From assembly GCF_001039355.2 (NCBI RefSeq), contig NW_019775658.1:233419-297418 (forward strand): 64,000 nucleotides of DNA, read 5' to 3'. Positions 1 through 11,648 of the stretch are shown piece after piece. How positions within the stretch are numbered: position 1 is the stretch's first letter; every line of letters starts with the position of its first letter. Origin of the DNA: Lingula anatina. Lineage: Eukaryota > Brachiopoda > Lingulata > Lingulida > Lingulidae. The notes under the pieces were generated by a model. That model did no database searches. It saw only the letters and a program-made list of their open reading frames with translations, and was not told the DNA's origin. The position numbers were made by a program, and so were the translations under genes.

Positions 1-297
1 TACATGAAGGCACCCTGATTCTGAAGGTGTTAATTCATTTAACATAAGCTGTATTGATGTGTCTTGACATATTTTCACAATTTATACACTTTAAGATCAT
101 GTATAGGGCACTAATTGAATTTTTCTGTATGCTGGTACACGGTCCTCATTGTTTGCAGCTCTACTATTTCTCAGCTGTTCATTTATGATGCCATTTTGTA
201 TGCATAATTTCACCAATGGAAATTTCTATCAGTTAATTAATTCAATTAAAAATACTCACTATGAAGAATATTGATTAAGACTAAATTGTTCTCCCAG
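1..297 (+). other. Intron of the PDIA5-like gene, 5' end outside the window
   Basis: Non-coding AT-rich sequence that ends in a good acceptor (CTCCCAG) at 297. The exon that follows begins in the middle of the Trp codon of a WCGHC motif, so at least one exon, encoding the start of that thioredoxin domain, the signal peptide and perhaps more domains, lies upstream of the window. I see no exon in these 297 bases. Confidence 0.8.
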
Positions 298-3200
298 GGT
301 GTGGTCACTGCAAGAAGATGAAACCAGAGTATGTCCAAGCTGCAGCTCAGCTGAAGGAAGAAGGGGTGAGGAACCACTCAGTCTGCTAATATCTGACCTT
401 GGTGTTGTAGTTTTGTAAAACATTCCTTAAATTGATCTCTGTTTGCCTGTTAGAAATATTCTGTGTTAAAGTTGTTTCATTTGTTTCTTTCTTTTGAGCT
501 CATCTTTTTTAATTAGGTTTTATACATGGTTTCGGTTGCCTACTTCTGTGCTTTTGCAAGATTCTTGTAAACATTTTTCCACAGATATGCATTTCCTTGT
601 TTGAAAACACTTTCTTCATGAAGTGAATAAAGAAATATATTGACTGTTTAATTAACTTTATTGTTTGTGATCCATGTTTGAATTTATGCCCTAGGTTGAG
701 GGTATATTGGCTGCAGTTGATGCCACAAAGGAACGAAAAGCTGCAGAGACATTAAAAGTACAAGGTTTCCCAACAGTCAAATATTTCAAGTGAGTGGTAG
801 CAGGCTGTGGACTGTTTTCTTTCTTTTTTTTTTTTTTTTTTTCTTATCAGTTTGTTGTCAATTTGTAGTCATGTCAGGGACTTCACAGTGCCTATTTTCT
901 ATGAATATATTTGAATTATTACTGTACTTTTACTACTTACGTGTACAAATGCATATTGTGGAGGTCAGTTCCACAGTTGTCAGTTAAACTTATCTTATAT
1001 AAAATATATATCTAGTTCTCATATATTCTGTGTTTTGGAAAAAATTGCTTCCAGTGTAACCAAGCATTAATGATGATAGTTTGATCTTAAGTAAATAGTC
1101 TTGGAAATTAGAAATGACAGCAAGTAAATTTTAAAGATATTTTTATTATTATACTGTGAGGGATCACCCCTTATCAAAGCTCTGTATTCAAAATGATTTC
1201 TGCACATTTAAAAAATCTTGAATTTCAGAGATGGAGAATATGCCTTTGATTTTAATGAAAGAACAGCTGACAAATTGGTGGAATTTATGAAAGAGTAAGT
1301 GATACTGAACACCACTGTACTGAACTACTAGTCGTTATTTTTATCAGTTATTTCTAAGTAAACTAGAGTTAAACACTACTGACCTAGACTAAACTTGTCT
1401 TTACTGCAACGTAAATGTTTTACCTTGAAAATTAAAAATGAAACAGCATCTGGTCTTAGCACAAGTTAGACTTAAAATGATGTGAGTCAGATAAGATCAT
1501 TTATTTTATTTTTACTGCAGTGATAGACTGGTGTAAGTTGCATTTATGAATTACAAGGTAAACATTTCACATTGCTGTTATTTATTGATATCATAGTGAT
1601 ACAGTTCACGTGTATTTGTTCCTCCAGTCCAAAAGAGCCCCCTCCCCCGCCTCCCCCAGAGGCTGAGTGGAGTGAACAAGAGGACATTCATGTCAACTTC
1701 CTAACTGAAGAAACCTTTAAACCGTTCATGAAGAAAAAGAAGCATACGTTGGTGATGTTTTATGCGCCTTGGTGTGGCCATTGTAAAAAAGCCAAACCTC
1801 ACTACACCAATGCTGCCGAGATCTACAAGGATGATCCTAAGGCACGTGGCTTGTCCCTGGTTATACCTTGTATTCAAGTAGATTTGAAATTACTTAAATA
1901 ATTGCTAGTTTGTTATTAGTCAACCTCACTTTAAATGTTTTGGACAGATTTTGATTAGATTGTAAGTATAGGTCAGAAAATGTGGACTGTACTAAAGGCT
2001 AGTTTTATACTGAAATGCTGTACTAAAAAGACTTTGTTCTTCCAGATTGCCTATGCTGCTGTAGACTGTACTAAATACCAAAGTTTGTGCACAGCCAACG
2101 ATGTCAGTGGATACCCTACATTTAAGTATTACAACTATGGGAAAAACCCACAGCAGTATCAAGGTGGAAGAGAGGTAAGAGGGACGTTTTTTGAGGGATC
2201 GATGCAAGTTGTACACTTTGGAATCAAATGCCAGTTTTTTATTTACCTTGAACACAAAGACACCTTGGCCAAATGTCCAGTTATTTTTGTATGAAAGCAT
2301 GGGTAAAAGTTTTAAGGATTATGCCTGATTTCAGGAATTTCTAACTGCCCCCTAAAGTTTTGGCACTGGTTTTAATAATACAGAGACTTAAATGTTATAA
2401 TAGAGATCTTCTTGACCTAGAGACCAAATAACAATAGAGACCTTGGTCCAAAGATGGTGGATCAAAATGAAGTGTATTAATCTCATTTTTAGCATTTGAA
2501 GGAAGAAAAGCTCTATATTATGATCTTATTTGGAGATCTTGAATAATATTTTGCATACTTATAAGTATTTATTTAAAGATTGTGGAGATTTGTCTGTAGT
2601 CCTTGTCGTTCTTAACCGTGATCCATCCAAAAAAGTATAAATAAGAATATTGAAAGTTGTGCCATGTACCTTACAAGATTGATTATAACAATACAAACCG
2701 TGCTTTTTTTTCTTTTTAAGGAAGCAGATTTTGTGAACTTTATGAAGGACCCTAACAACCCCGAGGGCAGCACCCCTCCCCCTCCCCCTCAACAGACCCC
2801 AGAGGAGCAGTGGGCAGATGTGGCGGGTGCCGAGAACCTGAACCACCTGACCAGTGGGACTTTTGAGGCCTTTGTGAAAGAGAACCCCTCGGTGCTGGTC
2901 ATGTTTTATGCACCTTGTAAGTATAGTGGAAAGACTGCAGTAGCGGGGCAGTGGGGATATGATACATATTGTGAAATCTCTTCTTGACCCTGTTGTATTT
3001 GGTGGTAAATATGGGGACTGTAGAAAGATATCACCTCTTTAGGTAACGTGTTGCGAATGTGGGAATGATATAGATTTGTTTTTCTTCCAGGGTGTGGTCA
3101 CTGCAAAGCAATGAAGCCAGCATATGGTGAGGCAGCACAGAAACTCAAGGAACAGAATGTGAGTTCTTTTTCCCCTGATAGAAAGTCATGAGCGAATTTG

Positions 3201-6200
3201 GATTTTACTGAGATACATATACTGCATTAATGTCAAGCTTTAAGTAATTTGTTTTTAGTTTAGCACCAGAGCTTGACGTAAACAATTTTCAGCACTTGCA
3301 CTGTCGGGCAAGCAAGTCTGAAAATCTACATGCCCCACACCAGGCCAGGCAAGTATGGCTGGTGGATATTTTGAGCCCTGAGGACATTCATGTTTTACAG
3401 GTTTACTTTTGAGCTTGATTTGCATTGTGAATAAGAAAAAAATAACGAACAAGTCCTATGAAAAAGAGACAATTACATAATCATATACTTCAGTGACAAG
3501 TAATCATCCACAACAGTAACTATATGTTATTTTACTGCAGCCAGTAATGCTTGTAATATTTAAGTATTTTGTTTACTCTTCCTCATATTCTTCAGATAAA
3601 TGGAGTCCTGGCAGCAGTTGATGCCACACAGGAGAGAGACCTGACCAACAAGTATAAGGTCACAGGATTCCCCACATGTAAGTAGTTTAGGCTTAGAAAG
3701 TATAAGGTCACAGGATTCCCCACATGTAAGTAGTTTAGGCTTAGAAAGTATAAGGTCACAGGATTCCCCACATGTAAGTAGTTTAGGTTTAGTGAGAAAG
3801 TGTAAGGTCACAGGATTCCCCACATGTAAGTAGTTTAGGCTTAGAAAATATAAGGTCACAGGATTCCCTACATGTAAGTGTCTTAGTTAAGCCAGTAAGC
3901 ATAAGGTCACAGGATTCCCTACATGTAAGTAGAATTGAAGTAGTTTTATTTAAGGTTTTAGAACATAAGTTTTATTGTGATTGGAAATGTCAGGTATCCA
4001 AAATAAATTATTAGATAACATCTGATAAAGGATTTACAGTTACTTAAGTGTATCAGAACAATCATTATAATCATAGTTTGAAGTATTGACATTTATTTGT
4101 AAGTAAAGGGAACAGATGGGAAAGGTAGTATACCAGGTAAAATGATTTAGAAACACAGAATAGTCATCAAACATAATATTATTTGATACGTGGAGGAACA
4201 TTTTGTTAAAATTAATATCTTTTCTCTTTCTTTTCCTCAACAGTGAAATACTTCAGGTGAGTAGCTTTTTAGATATATATGTAATCTAGTAATTGCAATT
4301 TTTAAAAATTTTTTGTTGATAAATGACTACTTGTAGAAATTTAATTCTTTAATTCTTGGACAATTCTGTGGACAACTGAAAATTCATTCAACAGCATTAA
4401 CAATCTTTTCATTTTTATTCTTTTACTGGATTCTGAATTGTTTTCCTCAAAGTAAAGATTTTTTTTTTTTTTTTGTAATTTTTACTTCTTCACTATTTGG
4501 CATTTTAAGCATATGATTTGAAACATTTCTATGGAAAGTAATGTTCAGGCACAAGCTTATTCCCTGGAATAATTTTTTGTGGATTTCTTTGATTTTATTC
4601 AACTTTTCTTCCTGAGACTTTATATGTTACCAGGTTTATTACCACAGTTATGAGTTAACACCACAGATTTTATAAAAATGTGACTTATGTCTGGATGTTG
4701 CTTTCACAACACAGGGACTTTTCTTATCATTGATCTGAGTGACCATCAGAAGTCCTTGTGAAGATGGTGGAATAATTTTTGTAATTCTAATAAAAGAAAA
4801 AAGGTAACAGTTACAGAGCAAACAAAATGCATTAGTTGAGATGCTATTGTGCTGTTCCTCAGTTGACTGCTGTGATGATCATAATACATATTTTTTTTCA
4901 GAAACGGAGAAGTGGCTTTTGAATACAACAGAGGCAGATCAACAAGTGACCTTGTTTCATTTATGACAAAGTAAGTATTTTGTGTAATGTGGTTTGTGTG
5001 AAAATTATTTGAAATTAAGAGCAATTACCTTGAATGATCTTTTAATGCATAAATTTAAGGCATTTTGAGAAGTTAATAACTGCAATTTATGAAAATAGAC
5101 AAAATCATTGGGGGATATATTCAAGCTATTAAAAGAAATTTCTGTTATCATTGATACATTTATCAATAGGTCAGTCAACCATTCCCACACATAAAAATAA
5201 TTCTGTTTTTAAATACTGCCTTTTCATTTAAAAATTTTAATGAATTCCTTGAATGTGACTAATTTAACTGTTTTCTCCCCTAGCCCAGAAGAAAAGAAAC
5301 CCGAGCCCCCCAAACCAGAGGCACAGTGGAGCGACACTCCCTCCAACATCAGACATCTGACCCAGGCTACCTTCACGCCCTCTATATCTGACATGGAGCA
5401 GGTGCTCGTCATGTTTTACGCCCCCTGGTGTGGGCACTGCAAGAGAGCCAAGCCAGAGTTTGAGGAGGCAGCAAACTCACTTCAGGGGTCCACCACACAG
5501 TTCCTGGCTGCTGTGGACTGTACTGCCGCTTCTGGTTTGTATTTTGTCTTCTTGCTGTTTAATCTGAATTAATTGCCCTTGATTAATTATATCTGTCCTC
5601 CACACATTGCTTGGTCAATCCACAATGGGGCTGACTTCTTTGTTTTGTGGTAGTATGCGTGGATTTGATCAGGATATTAGTGTTTTCTCTGGAGATGTCT
5701 CTGAAGAATTAGTGATGTTATACATGTGCATGATTGTAGATATAATTGTTGTGTTTGTAATTTAATTAATTTTGGTGGTTCCAGTGTGTTTTTATTTCTG
5801 TAAACGTTTTTAATCTAAAAAGTTTCTAAAATTTGAAGGTTTCAATTTGTGCTGTTTCATATTTCGTACCTGTATGTTCAAATGATTTACACCATAAATT
5901 TTTAATTTGATAAAAAAAAAGATTTGCGCTTAAATGCCAATTTAAAATTTTTTTGTTCATTCAAGGTTCATTTATGACCATGTCATTATATTCTTTCTAT
6001 GATGCACTGGTTATATGTAGTCTAACAAGCATTAAACATTTTTATTTATTTTTCTTCTTTTTTTTGTCATTTGTAGAACTGTGCTCTAAGGAGGGGGTCA
6101 CTGGATACCCAACATTCCGCTACTATTCCAGAGGAGAGTTTGTCAAGAAGTACCAAGGGGGTAGATCCAAACAGGACTTTACTGATTTCTTAAATAGTGA

Positions 6201-6363
6201 GAAATCCACGGCATCAGATGCAAGCAAACAAGAACAACAAAAGCAGGAGCCTCCAAAGAAAGAAGAAAAGAAACCAGATCCACAGGAAGGTGATAAAAAA
6301 CAGGAACCACCTAAAAAAGAAGCTCCAAAGCAAGAGAAAAAACCTAAGAAAGAAGAGCTATAA
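298..6363 (+). CDS. PDIA5: PDIA5-like protein disulfide isomerase, 3' portion with four thioredoxin domains
   Basis: Thiol-disulfide oxidoreductase of the ER lumen. Exons read by phase and splice sites: 298-365, 695-789, 1229-1294, 1628-1841, 2046-2174, 2721-2916, 3091-3158, 3596-3677, 4244-4256, 4902-4970, 5284-5534, 6077-6363, about 511 codons plus a partial Trp. Four thioredoxin domains each keep an intact CGHC active site (codons at 300, 1773, 3093 and 5429). Each is followed by a VDAT or VDCT strand and a GFPT or GYPT cis-proline motif. Proline-rich linkers with EWSE, QWAD or QWSD separate the domains. The last exon adds a Lys/Glu/Gln/Pro-rich tail ending in KKEEL, a KDEL-type retention signal also found at the end of vertebrate PDIA5. 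The KKKKHTLVMFYAPWC segment is close to the last domain of vertebrate PDIA5. Known vertebrate PDIA5 has three active-type domains with mixed CxxC motifs; here at least four are present and all visible ones are CGHC. Equal exon lengths show that a two-domain module was duplicated. The N-terminus is missing, so the total number of domains is unknown. Confidence 0.92.
1842..2045 (+). other. GC-AG intron of the PDIA5-like gene
   Basis: The reading frame DDPK|IAYAAVDC, which matches PDIA5 across this boundary, requires the exon to end at 1841 (AAG) with donor GCACGT and acceptor TTCCAG at 2045. The nearby GT at 1846-1847 would shift the frame. GC-AG introns are a known minor class spliced by the major spliceosome. 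Assignment rests on frame and protein similarity, not on a transcript. Confidence 0.75.
3653..3930 (+). repeat. 48-bp minisatellite that repeats an exon end and its splice donor six times
   Basis: Six copies start at 3653, 3701, 3749, 3801, 3849 and 3900 (spacing 48, 48, 52, 48, 51). Each copy carries the last 25 coding bases of exon 3596-3677 plus the first intron bases, including ACATGTAAGT. GT dinucleotides therefore sit at 3678, 3726, 3774, 3826, 3874 and 3925. Only the first copy is coding: reading on into the intron gives TGT AAG TAG, a stop at 3683-3685. Copies 1 to 3 are essentially identical, while 4 to 6 carry substitutions and small insertions, so the array is still fairly young. 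Confidence 0.95.
4244..4256 (+). CDS. PDIA5: 13-nt microexon of the PDIA5-like gene
   Basis: TGAAATACTTCAG lies between acceptor CTCAACAG and donor GTGAGT. It completes the codons Leu-Lys-Tyr-Phe-Arg after GFPT. Together with exon 3596-3677 (82 nt) it makes 95 nt, the exact length of the single homologous exon 695-789 in the first module. Loss of the microexon would shift the frame. Such short exons are easily missed by gene predictors. Confidence 0.85.
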
Positions 6364-6600
6364 CAAAAAGCCTGCAGAAACTGTCCGTGTTTTCAGCTCA
6401 GTTTATTATAGCTAAAGTTACTGCTTTGCCTATCAAGTCAGGCAAATACAAATGCAACATTCTATTCATAGTGAAGAAACTCTATTAGATCAGTTCTTCT
6501 GGCTCAGTGGCTTAGTTAACTGCCTTACTGCACCACAAAGCATGTGGAAACAATAAATGTAACACTCTAGTCAATTACTTCATAAGTTTTATTTTTGGTA
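6364..6600 (+). other. 3' UTR of the PDIA5-like gene with poly(A) signal
   Basis: Follows the TAA at 6361-6363. A canonical AATAAA is at 6552-6557, so the mRNA probably ends near 6575-6590. A T-rich and G-rich stretch just beyond it (6620-6643) resembles a downstream U/GU element. Confidence 0.7.
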
Positions 6601-9600
6601 AATTGGTTCTGCAAGTATCCTTTTTTTTTTAGGGGGGGGGGGCGTTGGTTGTGTAGTATGTTTTCTGCTTTGCAACCAAGAAGGTAATATTAGCGCAGCA
6701 GATGAAATTCATATTGGCATAAGAAAGGCGTTCTACATGTGCTTTCATTAAAACACTGATTGATTGCCTGGCTCTTCCTAAATCAATCTACAGTATTAAG
6801 TCAATTGCAAAGTGTATCTGATCAGGAAGAGATTTTGAATTTCAATAACAAATAATATGGCTACCTTCTTTCAATTACGTTTAATGAGCTTATAAGTACT
6901 ACCATAATAGCTTGAACAGGATTAGTTTTCAGGAGACATGCAACCTGAGACATAAAGTCATTGGAGCATCGTACTTGTAGGTTAATGCTTTTCCATCAGT
7001 TCTTATCTTGCTTGGTTAGACTAATTACTACAGTATTAATAGTGAGATTAAATGTTTAGATACATACTTAAATTAGAGACGTACAGTGAAGTTATTTTCA
7101 TGTAACAAGAATGTAAGAAACTGTTATAGCTAACTGATTCTTAAGCGTGTTTGCTGGTTAAAAATATTGATCGTATTCCAATTGTACATATAAAAAGGTA
7201 TTTTGCTGTAACTGCATAGTTACCAATTGAACAACCAAAGAGGATGTGTGGTAGCGGAAAAAAGGTGATAACGTTGCAGTCATGTAGCACTACCGGCCTC
7301 TAACGTTGTACAACACGTGTACGGCAAATGATTTTATAGTTGCCGTTCTCCTGTTCAAATTACCATATATGGGAAATTACCATATATATGGCGGAAGTAA
7401 CACTCTAAACAATTACAGAGAAAGGGGGGCATGGGGCTATAGAAAACCGCTGAATTTGGTTGTTCATATTACATAAGATTTGAAAAATATGAACCCATGA
7501 AACTTGACATACAAGAAGGAAATCTTGCCGAGTTGTGCTAGTGAAAGTTGGCGATTATGTTGATTCAGTGCTGTAAGGTGTGAGCAGCCGAGAAGGTTAC
7601 ATAAATATTATCAGTGTAGAAATGAAGCAGTTTGTCTTACTCTACATTCCATTTTCGAATGTTATATTTGACTGTATTTCAGTTCATTGGCTATAATTGT
7701 ACCATATTATGTTAAAAGAGCGAAAAAAAGTATTAAGCAATCAGATTGGAAACTTGCAGCAGCACTAACTCTGGGAAGAAATGGCATTATTTGCAAATAA
7801 AGGTAATAGTTTATATAATTTAGCTCATAATGAAAAGCCAGTCTTATTTAAAATAAATTGAGCCAAAGTTCTTATTTAGAAAATGCCGTGGGCATTTTAC
7901 GAGCAACAGCAAAACCAACTTACTAAGTAAGCAATAGCCAGTTTCATACGTCATTTAGTTTGTACTGGGAAGTCTTATGTACTTATTACGGTTCGCCCAT
8001 GACTGTTAAAGGTCCGCAAAATTTTTTGATCGCTTAAGCTGCTGTTTAGGGCTTGCAATGCGCGTCAGACGTTTATATATATGTATAAACACTTGTGTCG
8101 AAATTTCTAGGAAAATGAAACATTTGGCTGTATGAAGGTCCAACTTCAATTGTGTACCTTTAAGTAGGACCGTAGCTGAGATGTGACGGGGGTCTCAATC
8201 CTGTAGGACAAAATGCTGCAGTCAAGGTAGTTATGTAAAATGACAGTCAATTTATACTTTGGTTATTTACATTTGCGTATTACACAGCTGATGAGGAAGG
8301 TTGCAATAAGATCACTTTTTGCAGATTTTAACTTAAGAATAGGTCACCATTTTATGTCTATTCCGGATCATGTTATACTATGCAATCAGATGTATAATTA
8401 TACAAAATAGAATTCGATTTTAAGTTGATGCTTTATATATGGATGCTATTCCTTCTTAGGACGATGATTTACCATTTACATATTGATAGTTATTATTTAC
8501 CTACGGTTTCGTGGGGTTAGACAACATACATTCTGAGATCTCTGAATAATAAAAATACACATGTAGAATGAACTGTAAAGCGGGTTGCGTTCATGGTTTG
8601 GTGATCCACGGTTGCTGTTTGATTGTTGCAGAGATAAATATTCTATCACAGACCGCTGGTTTGAGTGCTTGATTTGTAAAGATAACAGTATGAAGGACTC
8701 GGAGACAATATTTTCTTAATTTTAATTTAAGAAAATATAGTTTTGAGAGTGATAAACATTTAAATTGAATATGCCAAAGCTTAAAGGAATAATAACTCTT
8801 CGTATGAGATCTATATTACACAATAAAACATTGTAAACAACTCAATATCACCCAATATCTGAGCTTGTCATCGGACCACGTGACCTCCACAGATGGCTAT
8901 ACTCTAATAATCTCTTAAGAGATTATAACAAAAAAAATACTTAGAAAAAACCAGGGACTAACTCTGAATGTAGAAATAGATTCAATAACCATTGGTAAGT
9001 ATGGCAAAACTGTTGTGTACTCCAGGAAAATTAATTTTTTTGGCCAAAACGAACAGCTATTATCCCTTTAAACGTTTTTGTATGGAAACGCAAAACACTT
9101 ATAATTCAGTGTCACGCTTGGAGACTTGTGACATGCGAAACACGGTAATGGTTTTTGGTGGATACCACGTAATTCAAGAAAGTGGTCTAAAAAGTCAGTA
9201 GTTACAACGTTTGGGGTGAATGAATGAATGAATAAGGGGGATTTTACCTCAGCCAACAAGAGATAAGTTTGATGGAGAATACCGATTATTGTTATTATGG
9301 TTTACCCTTAGCAGTGCTTGCTTAGGCCGTAATTGGACGTCCATGATGCAGTTCTTTTCACGGATTCCTCGTCAACTAAAGCCCAAATTACATATGCCGT
9401 GTGATGTCCGTACGCCGTGTATTCTGCCCGTACTTCCCTCTTCGTGCGGCGTCTGTACGGAGGCAGGCGGTGACCTTGCGAAATCGTACGAAATCGCACG
9501 GTCTCCGAAGCCTCTGCGCCTTTGGCAAGCTAAAACTTTTGACGAATTTTAAAGATCTTGAGGTTGTAGCATTATCGTAGATGGCATTGCATAGTTTTCA

Positions 9601-10086
9601 AGTCCGGGCGTTGTTCGGTGAACTTGGGGTGATCGTGATTATGGTTGGTCTTTTTCCCTTCCACCTTTGGCGAGTTTAAGAGGCATAAAATTTGTCAGGA
9701 TTAAACTAAGAACTCTTGGAATAGGGGCATTGCGATTAAAAACGCGCGTCCGTGGCAAATATAACCTAGGCCCTTAACGTCGCCACAGTGCCGTTTTTAG
9801 TTTGCATAATTTACCTGGTCACTTGAAACGGAGGTAATGCGATCCGATGCCGAAACAAGCGGCCTTTATCTATTGAAGGCATCCTATTTCAGTGGCGGTG
9901 GTTGTGGCGATGAGAAATATGACAGTTTGATAACGCAAAATTTTAGGTCGGTGAGTACTGTAGATTAGTGAATAATTTGAGTTTCTAACATATGTATCTA
10001 CAGCCGTTCAGTTACACGTACGCGTCTTGCTTAACGTGGGGCGGCCTTGACATAAAAGTGCCAATAGGCCACAAAATACATGCACA
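6601..10086. other. Intergenic region between the PDIA5-like and lectin genes
   Basis: AT-rich DNA with many stops in all frames and no recognisable exon. It holds a poly-T/poly-G run near 6620-6643, a short (GAAT)n run near 9219-9232 and one copy of a GTACG-rich dispersed repeat (9353-9525). The promoter of the lectin gene must lie near the 3' end, but I cannot point to a convincing TATA box or initiator. Confidence 0.6.
9353..9525. repeat. Dispersed GTACG-rich repeat, copy 1
   Basis: A locally GC-rich block crowded with CGTACG-like words. It aligns by eye, in the same orientation, with 24640-24765. Shared order: an ATT/CATATGCC-like start, CCGTAC, CCCTYTTCGT, GGCGTCTG, CGGAGG, GGTGRCC, then AAATCGCACGG. 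Both copies also give related antisense peptides sharing GHRLPP. Probably an old transposon fragment; class unknown. Confidence 0.6.
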
Positions 10087-11002
10087 ATGGGGAAAGCCGT
10101 ACATGTATTATGTATTTTGTTCTCGTTCTTGGTCTGCGTATTGTTTGAAAAGACTGTTCGCGCCCAGATGACGAATAGCGACTCTGGAAAGTATATCTAT
10201 CTTCGGGTCCTGCATTTCCAGATCCAAAACTTGATGCAGAAACTGGAAGCCGAAGGCTGTCATAAGATGTACAGCCATATGTTTGGAAAGGTTCCTATTA
10301 TAGGTCGTCGTTCTACAGCCGTATTCGACTTGAAGCTAGAAATTGGTTTGGCGCAAGATACACTGGCATTTTTGAAGAAAGAGGTTTTGGAATGCAAAAG
10401 CGTTAGTCTGGTAAAGACCACTCCCGGGATTCCAACCATTAGAACTACTACGACCACGTCCCTATTATAACGACCACTTCTACCACATCTACGACCACTT
10501 TGGTTTCGACAACAGGTTGATATTCGTACTATTTTTGGTAATTTTACAAAATGACGGTATATTCTTGTGGGGTAAATGAGTTAGGAATTTTAGAAAAAAA
10601 ATTTTAGAAACAAGCCCCACATCTTCTCTTTTCAGTGCTTAGTACAGTAATATTGCCAATTTCCTTGTTTAAACCTACCATTTCACTCTAACGTTTCCTG
10701 TATGCGCCGTATTTAAGATTTATGTGTATGCTGAAAAGCGCAGGTTGGATTACAATTTCTTACCCTCTACCAGGGCCACAGATTGATTCGCACTAGATAC
10801 ACAGATATGTTTCTAATTAAATGATGGTACTTTCTTTTTGCACCGTGCGTTGGAAAAAAATGCACATGATAATAATTTGCGACCCCGGTAGAAGGTAACA
10901 ATTTCTTATCAAAGTGTGCGTTTTTACAGCACAAAGTGAACACTAACTCCACTGTTTGGTTTGAAATGCACGGTGTTGCTTCCTTACTTCAGGTTATCAT
11001 GT

Positions 11003-11039
<37 letters not shown>

Positions 11040-11648
11040 TACTTGTTCTGTTTGCATGTTGTTTTTTATGCCAGGAATCTCTGGGTGTCCTCACAAGGAC
11101 TTTGTACGTTTTGGGAACAGCTGCTACCTGCTTAATAGGCAGTTGATGACTTGGGACGCAGCCCAAAGGATGTGCAAGCAATATGGCGGCTATTTGGTTG
11201 AAATTAACACCGCAGCGGAACAGACTGTGGTTGAAGGCATACTGACTAGGAATGGCAAGTATATCTCACAATTAATGCCATGCATGTATTATTTTATCAC
11301 CTGATACAACAACATAATTAAGATACATTTTAACCGTATATTGACAGTTAAGGAAACGACCGTCTAGTATTTACAGTATAATTTGCGGAATGCCTCATAG
11401 CGTCGGACCTCAGTCTTGTATGGGCGGGAGGGAAATGGAAGATCCCTGGTAACGGCCTCGAGAAGTACTGGGCAGGTTCCAATAGCACCATAAGCGGTCC
11501 TACTTACTGGATGGAAGGAAGACCATATAGACGAGCACCTTTCATGTGTCTCAACGCCACGTGGAATAGAAACAAGGCTGTAGGAATATGGCTTGATTGT
11601 AATAACAGCGAAACAAACAGCCTGCTCTGCGAAATTCCTCTACGCTGA
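10087..11648 (+). CDS. Secreted C-type lectin-like protein with Thr-rich linker; linker frameshifted
   Basis: Three exons: 10087-10515, 11075-11254 and 11401-11648 (TGA at 11646). Exon 1 encodes a signal peptide (hydrophobic core about residues 5-20, cleavage near Ala-26), a region of about 85 residues with helical stretches, then a Thr/Ser-rich mucin-like linker. Exons 2 and 3 form a C-type lectin-like domain. It starts with a CPHKDF long-form cysteine, then NSCYLL, a WDAAQRMC helix and YLVEI; it ends with MCLNATW, WLDC and LLCEIP. There is no EPN or QPD motif and WND is replaced by WLD, so calcium-dependent sugar binding is doubtful. Reading exon 1 directly gives a stop at 10468-10470. The Thr-rich frame resumes two bases out of register and runs to a donor at 10516 in exactly the phase exon 2 needs. 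This points to a 1-nt deletion (perhaps in the CCC run near 10459), a polymorphism or a sequencing error. Exon 2 to 3 uses a GC donor. Likely role: immune or recognition lectin (inference). Confidence 0.82.
11001..11034. repeat. (CT)n microsatellite in lectin intron 1
   Basis: About 16 CT units, 40 bp before the exon 2 acceptor at 11073-11074. It may act as, or interfere with, the polypyrimidine tract. Confidence 0.95.
11255..11400 (+). other. GC-AG intron of the lectin gene
   Basis: Exon 2 ends AGG AAT G with GCAAGT as donor. Exon 3 begins CG TCG GAC after acceptor CTCATAG, giving the in-frame join RNA-SDLSLVW. The alternative GT donor at 11259-11260 leads to a frame with a stop at TAA shortly after either acceptor. 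Assignment from frame only. Confidence 0.75.

Noticed and set aside
3560-3859. 99-codon minus-strand frame with KPKLLTCGESCDLIL repeated
   Set aside because: It is the antisense of the 48-bp minisatellite at the PDIA5-like splice donor, whose length is a multiple of three for several copies.
10936-11304. 122-codon open frame starting in lectin intron 1
   Set aside because: It reads through the (CT)n microsatellite and the acceptor into exon 2; the real coding part begins at 11075.
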